Below, one piece after another: positions 58,444 through 64,000 of a stretch of 64,000 nt of DNA. Positions within the stretch are counted from its first letter, which is position 1. Each line of letters opens with the position of its first letter. The DNA comes from Paenibacillus sp. PCH8 (lineage in GTDB: Bacteria; Bacillota; Bacilli; Paenibacillales; Paenibacillaceae), in NCBI RefSeq assembly GCF_002968835.1, contig NZ_PKQK01000002.1, positions 186,001 to 250,000 of the forward strand, in the 5' to 3' direction. A program made the position numbers and the translations under genes. Below the pieces are notes generated by a model. The model was not told the origin of the DNA. It was given only the letters and a program-made list of their open reading frames with translations, and made no database searches.

Positions 58444-59450
58444 TTATGATTCATTGACCGGTGCTGTCGTTTGACGCACGACCAGATTGGAAGGTTCCGT
58501 AACGACGGGGGAGTATATGACGGATTCTCGATCATGGCGATTAGATATTCAATGGATTTAATCCCGATGGAATAAATATTCTGATTCACCGTCGTCAGCC
58601 CCGGTTTGAACACCTCTGCATAATACGTGTTGTCGAATCCGACCACCGAGACATCTTCCGGCACACGCAGTCCGTGCTTCTCAATTTCATGAATTGCACC
58701 GAATGCCGACATGTCTGAAGCGCAGACGATACCTGTCGGTTGATCCTGAAGTGCCAGCAATCGGCGGGCAGCCTTACTGCCACCGTCGAATGAATAATCG
58801 CATACCTCCAGATATACTGTTGAATACGGAATGCCACATTCGCGTAGCCCTTCCCGATATCCTTCCAATCGCAGATTGGCTACGGCAGGTCCCAGTGTAC
58901 CTGAAATGTAGGCAATCTTACGATGCCCGAGCTCATGCAGATGTTTGACACCCATCACGATACCGTTTGCGTTATCCGTTGTGATGTAGCCGGCACGCTT
59001 GCCGAACAAGTCAGTATCAACAAACATCGTTGGGATCTCTTCTTCCACCAGTTCCTGTATACTCGTGTTTTCTCTACCTTCCCCGAATACGACAACGCCA
59101 TCCACATTACGACTGCGACAATGTTTGATAAACGAGTATGCAGGGTCATCGAATCGTGTAGACAATCGGACAAGATCATATCCACTGTTCTCCAGTGCAG
59201 TCTTGATCCCTTCAAGCAATTCCGACACAAAAGGGTTCGTGAACGGAACCGTTAATAACACCCCTACCGTCCATGAACGGCGTTTGACAAGTCCACGAGC
59301 GACCACATTGGGTTGATATTTCAATAATTCGATGGCTATATTGACTTTCTTGCGCGTTTTTTCGCTTACATCGGGATAATTGTTTATCACTTTGGAAACG
59401 GTTGCAACAGATACTCCCGCTTCCTTGGCCACATCATGGATAGAAGCCAT
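58444..59450 (-). CDS. LacI-family regulator, frameshifted near its end in this sequence
   Basis: A DNA-binding repressor of about 335 residues: HTH MASIHDVAKEAGVSVATVSK at the start, then a periplasmic-binding-like sensor part with VGVLLTVPFTNPFVSELLEG and VSVVGFDNTYYAEVFKPGLT. The end is broken: after NPSYTPP the open frame runs 48 codons more through the terminator at 58399. Adding one base to the G5 run at 58507-58511 gives VVTEPSNLVVRQTTAPVNES and a stop at 58444, the ordinary LacI end. The gene lies upstream of the xylanase and probably controls it, perhaps with xylo-oligosaccharide or another sugar as effector. Confidence 0.85.
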
Positions 59451-59578
59451 CTGATCACCTCAACCTCTTTCAAATCCCCTGTCTCCGGCTGCATTTTCTA
59501 TAACATCGGCAGGTTTGTCTACCCATTATAGCTTAAAATAGCCTGAAACGGTATGGAAGGTTCCAATCGATTGAACGT

Positions 59579-60586
59579 CTATTCCTGCTGTTCCAGTTTC
59601 TTCAAATCCAAAGCCAGTTTCTCCATTGTTGTCGCAAATAATGCAAGTTCAGCGGAGCGTGAGGCTTGGCTTCGTGCGCCTCGGGACGTGTGATCTGACT
59701 CCTGCTGCACACTGCTTAGTTTCTTCATAATCTGCTCCAGATTCGACTGAATCTTACCTTGGGCATCCCGGGAACTGGCTGCAAGTTTGCGTACCTCACT
59801 CGCAACGACTTCAAAGCCCCGTCCGAACTCACCTGCATGTGCAGCTTCAATGGCTGCGTTCAGACCCACCAGATGACTCTGGTCCGATATCTCACGAATG
59901 AGTTCACCCATTTTTCCAATCTGATGGATCTCCCCTGTCAATTCCGTGAGTAGAACATGAGCCTGATCCTGAGAAGCAGCTGTTTCTTTGGCTACATTCG
60001 AAATAGCCAAGGCATTTTCATTTAATTCACTAATCATGCCTGTAAGCTCTTGGGTAATCTGCGTAATTGCCAGCAACGTATGTTGTTGATCATCGGCAAG
60101 CTGATGTAACTTCTCCTTTTCTTTCTTCTCATATGCTTCAAGGACAAGCTGCGAATCCAGATTAAACATCTTGCTCAGCGCTTGAATCACAAGATGCCAG
60201 GAGTCCGGGATCACCTGTTGGAATATGCTCGTTGCAATATCTAGGTACACCATATAGGTGCCCAGATAATAATCCTCAGACAGACCAATGCGTGAATGAA
60301 CAAGCCCAATCGCAATACGCTGCTCAATATAAGCATCATCAACAATCCCGTCTGTCATGGATAACCAGTACATTTTCTGTGTCTCTTTTAGACGATCAAT
60401 GGTAGAGAATCGGGCGATCAGATCTACCAATTCAGGATAATTTCCCACATGATTATAGAAATGGTCAACCACTTCATTAACGACTTTTTTAAAAACAGGC
60501 CGATGATCGGCAAGCAACTCTAGATCAACTAAGGTTAATCCCATGTAATCAAGTTGCTTCTGTCTTGTTGCGGAAATACTACTCAT
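59579..60586 (-). CDS. Globin-coupled chemotaxis-type sensor (HemAT-like)
   Basis: A soluble protein of 335 residues. Residues 1-165 are a protoglobin domain with proximal His97 ([20 protein letters not shown]), which would bind haem and sense oxygen. The C-terminal half is a short MCP signalling domain with the hairpin [20 protein letters not shown] then [16 protein letters not shown]. It lacks the methylation helices of full-length HemAT, so it may signal locally or through adaptor CheW. The ATG at 60586 lies 15 bases after AAGGAG; a GTG ten codons upstream (60616) is an alternative. Confidence 0.88.
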   Translation of the reverse strand: MSSISATRQKQLDYMGLTLVDLELLADHRPVFKKVVNEVVDHFYNHVGNYPELVDLIARFSTIDRLKETQKMYWLSMTDGIVDDAYIEQRIAIGLVHSRIGLSEDYYLGTYMVYLDIATSIFQQVIPDSWHLVIQALSKMFNLDSQLVLEAYEKKEKEKLHQLADDQQHTLLAITQITQELTGMISELNENALAISNVAKETAASQDQAHVLLTELTGEIHQIGKMGELIREISDQSHLVGLNAAIEAAHAGEFGRGFEVVASEVRKLAASSRDAQGKIQSNLEQIMKKLSSVQQESDHTSRGARSQASRSAELALFATTMEKLALDLKKLEQQE

Positions 60587-60752
60587 ATCTGGTTCAGTCA
60601 GCTCCTTAATAAACACTACATTACTTTAAATTGTAAATATATGTATCGATTATAGACTAAAATACCTAAATATACATATACCATTAGAACTAATTTACTT
60701 TAAAATCAACCTTATTTGTCAGCTTATTAGATTAATATTAGCCTAATAGAAC

Positions 60753-60794
60753 TAAAAAGGCCCTAACCCTGCCGTGAAGGAGCCTCACAGCAGG
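60753..60794 (-). terminator. Terminator after prkA
   Basis: On the minus strand CCTGCTGTGA and TCACGGCAGG pair with one mismatch, followed after a few bases by GGGCCTTTTTAG. Confidence 0.6.
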
Positions 60795-60829
60795 CATCAG
60801 GAACCTGATCCGGAATGGTTCGTTGCAGA

Positions 60830-62725
60830 TTAGCGATTAAGCAGACTGCCCACATAACGTAGCAGTTCATTCGCGCTGGCCGCGGTATATCCATGTTCCT
60901 CAATTAACCGTTTGATAACTTCATTCATACGTTTCAGTTGTGTTGCATCCGGTGTTTTGGTTGAGGTTGTAATCTTGACGATGTCTTTCAGATCGGTAAA
61001 CAACTTTTTCTCAATCGCTTCACGCAGACGATCATGGCTGCTGTATTCGAACTTGCGCTCCTTGCGGGAGTATGCCGAGATTCGGATCAGAATTTCTTCC
61101 CTGAATGCTTTCTTCGCATTCTCGGAAATGCCGATCTGCTCCTCGATGGAACGCATCAAACGCTCATCCGGGTCCATCTCTTCATCGGTCAGCGGGTCCC
61201 GAATTTTGGACCAATTGCAGAAGGCTTCAATGTTGTCGAGATAATTCTCGAATAACGTTCTTGCTGACTCTTCAAATGAGTACACAAATGCTTTCTGCAC
61301 TTCCTTCTTGGCCAGTTCGTCATACTCTTTGCGTGCAAGAGCGATAAAGTTCAGATAACGCTCGCGTTCCTCTTTACTAATCGAAGCATGCTGGTCGAGG
61401 CCGTCCTTGATGGCCCGCAGAATATCCAGCGCGTTAATGCACTCCAGATTTTGCTTAATCAGAGCACTGGAGATCCGGTTAATGACATACCGCGGATCAA
61501 TGCCGGACATACCTTCGTCTAAATACTCATTTTGCATCTCGCGCAGATCGGCTTCTTTGTACCCTTCCACTTCTTCACCATCATACATCCGCATTTTTTT
61601 GACGAGATCCATGCCTTGTTTCTTCGTTTCCTTCAAGCGGGTAAGTATGGAAAAAATGGCTGCGGTCCGCAGTGCATGCGGTGCAATATGAACATGCTTC
61701 ATGTCACTTTGCTGAATGAGCTTGCCATAGATTTTCTCTTCCTCGGACACCCTCAGATTGTAAGGAATCGGCATGACAATCATCCGGGATTGCAGCGCTT
61801 CGTTTTTCTTATTGGAGATAAACGATTTATACTCCGATTCATTCGTATGCGCCACAATCATCTCATCCGCACTGATTAACGCGAAGCGTCCTGCTTTGAA
61901 ATTACCTTCCTGTGTGAGTGACAAGAGGTTCCACAGGAACTTCTCATCACATTTCAACATCTCCTGAAACTCCATCAGTCCGCGGTTCGCCTTGTTCAAC
62001 TCCCCATCAAAACGATAGGCACGTGGATCGGACTCGGAACCAAACTCGGTAATAGTGGAGAAATCAATACTACCGGTCAGATCCGCAATATCCTGCGATT
62101 TGGGATCGGATGGACTGAATGTTCCTATTCCCACCCGATTATCTTCGGAAACAAGAACCCGTTCTACCGGTACCTTACTGATATCACCGTCATATTCGGT
62201 ACGGAGTCTCATCTGGCAGGATGGGCAGAGGTTTCCCTCAATGCGGACTCCAATTTCCTTTTCCACCTCAGGACGAAGCTCAAGTGGAATCAGATGCAGT
62301 GGCTCCTCATGCATGGGGCATCCATCAATGGCATATATGGCACCTTGCTCCGTCCGCGAGAACTGTTCAAGACCCCGCTTCAGCAACGTCACTAGCGTGG
62401 ATTTCCCTCCGCTTACAGGCCCCATAAGGAGCAAGATCCGCTTCCGTACATCCAAACGACGTGCTGCCGAATGAAAGTATTCTTCAACCAGCTTCTCAAT
62501 CGATCGATCCAGTCCAAAGATCTCCTGCTCAAAAAACTTGTACCGTTTATGCCCACCTACTTCTTCCACGCCAAACGATTCAATCATCTGATACACTCTG
62601 GCGTGAGCCGTCATTGCCGGAGTCGGGTCCTCTCTCAGCATTGCAATATAATCTTCAAATGTTCCGTTCCATGTCAAACGGTCACTCTCTGCCCGATGTT
62701 CCGCAACGCGTTCAAAAATATTCAT
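60830..62725 (-). CDS. prkA: PrkA serine kinase/ATPase of sporulation
   Basis: A 631-residue protein, the same length as its Bacillus relative. AAA-like ATPase with Walker A GPVSGGKST (102-110) in the first half and PrkA-type kinase C-terminus. A four-Cys/His element (IDGCPMHEEPLHL then CPSCQMRLR, near 150-195) is typical. Start at the ATG at 62725 after GGGAGGT; 32 more codons upstream lack a site. In spore formers PrkA works in the yhbH-spoVR-prkA group under early mother-cell control; here it is apart from these two and oriented the other way. Confidence 0.95.
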   Translation of the reverse strand: MNIFERVAEHRAESDRLTWNGTFEDYIAMLREDPTPAMTAHARVYQMIESFGVEEVGGHKRYKFFEQEIFGLDRSIEKLVEEYFHSAARRLDVRKRILLLMGPVSGGKSTLVTLLKRGLEQFSRTEQGAIYAIDGCPMHEEPLHLIPLELRPEVEKEIGVRIEGNLCPSCQMRLRTEYDGDISKVPVERVLVSEDNRVGIGTFSPSDPKSQDIADLTGSIDFSTITEFGSESDPRAYRFDGELNKANRGLMEFQEMLKCDEKFLWNLLSLTQEGNFKAGRFALISADEMIVAHTNESEYKSFISNKKNEALQSRMIVMPIPYNLRVSEEEKIYGKLIQQSDMKHVHIAPHALRTAAIFSILTRLKETKKQGMDLVKKMRMYDGEEVEGYKEADLREMQNEYLDEGMSGIDPRYVINRISSALIKQNLECINALDILRAIKDGLDQHASISKEERERYLNFIALARKEYDELAKKEVQKAFVYSFEESARTLFENYLDNIEAFCNWSKIRDPLTDEEMDPDERLMRSIEEQIGISENAKKAFREEILIRISAYSRKERKFEYSSHDRLREAIEKKLFTDLKDIVKITTSTKTPDATQLKRMNEVIKRLIEEHGYTAASANELLRYVGSLLNR

Positions 62726-63086
62726 GCTTGGTACCTCCCATGGCTCCTTTAGTGTGATTGTCAACCATTCCGAATGGTATGAAGAAATCAATAGAATTAC
62801 GGCTCCTGCTTGAATACCCATCTTGCGGTCCGGCTTAGTCCCGCCACCCTCTGTCCAAACGTCTTGTTTTGTTGTGAAAAGTGTATTACATACCTATGCG
62901 GCATTTTGGATAAGTTGACCTCTTTTTTTCATTTCTCAACTCGGAATTTTGGCATCCCCCTGTTCTATCAGACATCTTCTGCCTTCAGAAAAAAAAGAAC
63001 GAATATGATATAATAAGGGTTCTAAATTCAGGAAACCGGACAACGTATGGTCAAAGCCAGACCACCTCAGGAAAGGAGCACGAACG
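62726..63086. other. Divergent intergenic region of prkA and the DUF2161 gene
   Basis: About 360 bases. A TATAAT at 63009-63014 is probably the -10 of the rightward gene; its -35 is poor. On the prkA side I see no clear sigma-A or mother-cell sigma motif. Nothing else recognised. Confidence 0.4.
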
Positions 63087-63932
63087 ATGGCAGTGCAATA
63101 CGAAACTGAATTATATTCGCCTGTGAAGGCATTCTTCGAGCAGCGCGGCTTCGACGTCAAGGCAGAGGTCAGACATTGTGACCTCGTAGGGGTCAGATCG
63201 GACCAAGACGAACCACTTATTGTGGAGATGAAAAAAACGTTCAACCTGTCCCTGCTGTTACAAGGGATGCAACGCATGAAGCTTAGCCCGTTCGTGTATC
63301 TGGCCGTCGAGCGCAATCGCAGTAAACGTGGAGCCGTGAACCAACGCTGGAGCGAACTGACTGCACTTTGTAGACAGCTCGGTCTGGGGCTTCTGACGGT
63401 CACTTTTTACAAAACCAAAGCCCCCCTGATTGATGTACTCTGCGAACCCTCTGCACTGAATCACAGCCTTGAGCACAGTAATGTTACCCGAAAGAGTGGC
63501 GTAAGACGACAACGTTTGCTCAAGGAATTCGATGAACGCAGCGGGGACTACAATATTGGGGGCAGCACGCGCAGACAGCTGGTTACGGCATATCGGGAGA
63601 AGGCATTACGCGTCGCATCCGCCCTGCGAACGAACGGTGAAGCCTCTCCGGCGATGCTTGCCAGACAGTCAGGTGTAGGTTCTGCCGCCTCGATCCTTCA
63701 AAAAAATTATTATAACTGGTTTGAGCGTCTCTCCCGTGGAAAGTATATGTTGACGATTAAGGGAGTGCAGGCGTTAACCGAGCATGCACACATGCTTGAG
63801 GATAATGATATGATGGAACGGAGCATTAATGAACTGAATATACAATATTCCGATTTTGGCGACAAAATGGATGAACTTTCACACATTGCCGAAAGAGCTG
63901 AACACGACTTGAAGAATACTAATCAGGACTGA
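63087..63932 (+). CDS. DUF2161 family protein, PD-(D/E)XK-like
   Basis: A 281-residue soluble protein. Near residue 32 CDLVGVR is followed by PLIVEMKKTFN (Asp, then Glu-x-Lys), a PD-(D/E)XK-type metal site; the DUF2161 family is annotated as putative phosphodiesterase or nuclease-like. The rest (LLKEFDERSGDYNIGGSTRR, VASALRTNGEASPAMLARQS) appears to contain a winged-helix segment near 170-235. AAGGAG precedes the ATG. Function in the cell unknown. Confidence 0.75.
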   Translation: MAVQYETELYSPVKAFFEQRGFDVKAEVRHCDLVGVRSDQDEPLIVEMKKTFNLSLLLQGMQRMKLSPFVYLAVERNRSKRGAVNQRWSELTALCRQLGLGLLTVTFYKTKAPLIDVLCEPSALNHSLEHSNVTRKSGVRRQRLLKEFDERSGDYNIGGSTRRQLVTAYREKALRVASALRTNGEASPAMLARQSGVGSAASILQKNYYNWFERLSRGKYMLTIKGVQALTEHAHMLEDNDMMERSINELNIQYSDFGDKMDELSHIAERAEHDLKNTNQD

Positions 63933-64000
63933 CAAAGGATCATATGATACAAGATGAAATTTCATGAGAACGCAAAAATGCCTGTAATCTCAAGTCGAGA

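Overview
The window looks like the chromosome of a spore-forming, low- to mid-GC Gram-positive bacterium, most likely Paenibacillus. Signs are the sufCDSUB order, strong GGAGG ribosome sites, sporulation genes (yhbH, spoVR, prkA, pdaA, a YjcZ-type microprotein), a secreted CBM22-GH10-CBM9 xylanase and a paeninodin-type lasso peptide locus. I saw no rRNA, tRNA or CRISPR array.

Layout. 0.1-3.2 kb: a MoaD-MoaE fusion, an HD-GYP protein, a YjcZ-like microprotein and an M23 peptidase. 3.8-9.1 kb: the suf iron-sulfur operon, with a promoter overlapped by PerR/Fur-like palindromes. 9.3-13.1 kb: a DUF1802 protein, dps, and mtnK-mtnA for methionine salvage. 13.2-15.0 kb: an intact IS1182-family element, next to a DUF1805 gene. 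15.5-16.5 kb: a secreted protein and a small charged protein. 16.7-33.7 kb: an AT-rich accessory operon of unknown purpose. It starts with a large protein carrying the hallmarks of two-barrel RNA polymerases of the YonO/eukaryotic RdRP kind and a zinc-finger protein, followed by about ten modular proteins with discoidin, SPRY, DNRLRE and new repeat domains. No integrase, capsid, portal or terminase gene was recognised. 33.9-39.2 kb: housekeeping genes (DUF423, DUF4190, DegV, PdaA, APS kinase).

39.4-47.7 kb: an eight-gene lasso peptide operon, read leftward: sulfotransferase, cyclase (C), precursor (A), kinase (K), B1, B2, nucleotidyltransferase (N), ABC transporter (D). The precursor, too short to stand out, lies at 44293-44430; its predicted 23-residue core starts with Ala1, has Asp9 for the ring, and ends in Ser23. 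The operon has a near-ideal promoter whose spacer is a perfect palindrome, and a terminator/antiterminator pair between A and K. The APS kinase next door makes the PAPS a sulfotransferase would use.

48.1-64.0 kb: an MFS transporter, yhbH-spoVR, an MHYT-PAS-GGDEF-EAL protein, the xylanase, a LacI regulator, a globin-coupled sensor, prkA and a DUF2161 protein.

Reading-frame warning. Six genes are broken by what looks like one missing base, every time inside a run of 4-5 G or C (about 25917, 27787, 29051, 39730, 45582 and 58507). Adding one base restores a fitting protein in each case. The common cause is most simply homopolymer error in the sequence, so the lasso cyclase and transporter should not be taken as dead genes without re-sequencing.
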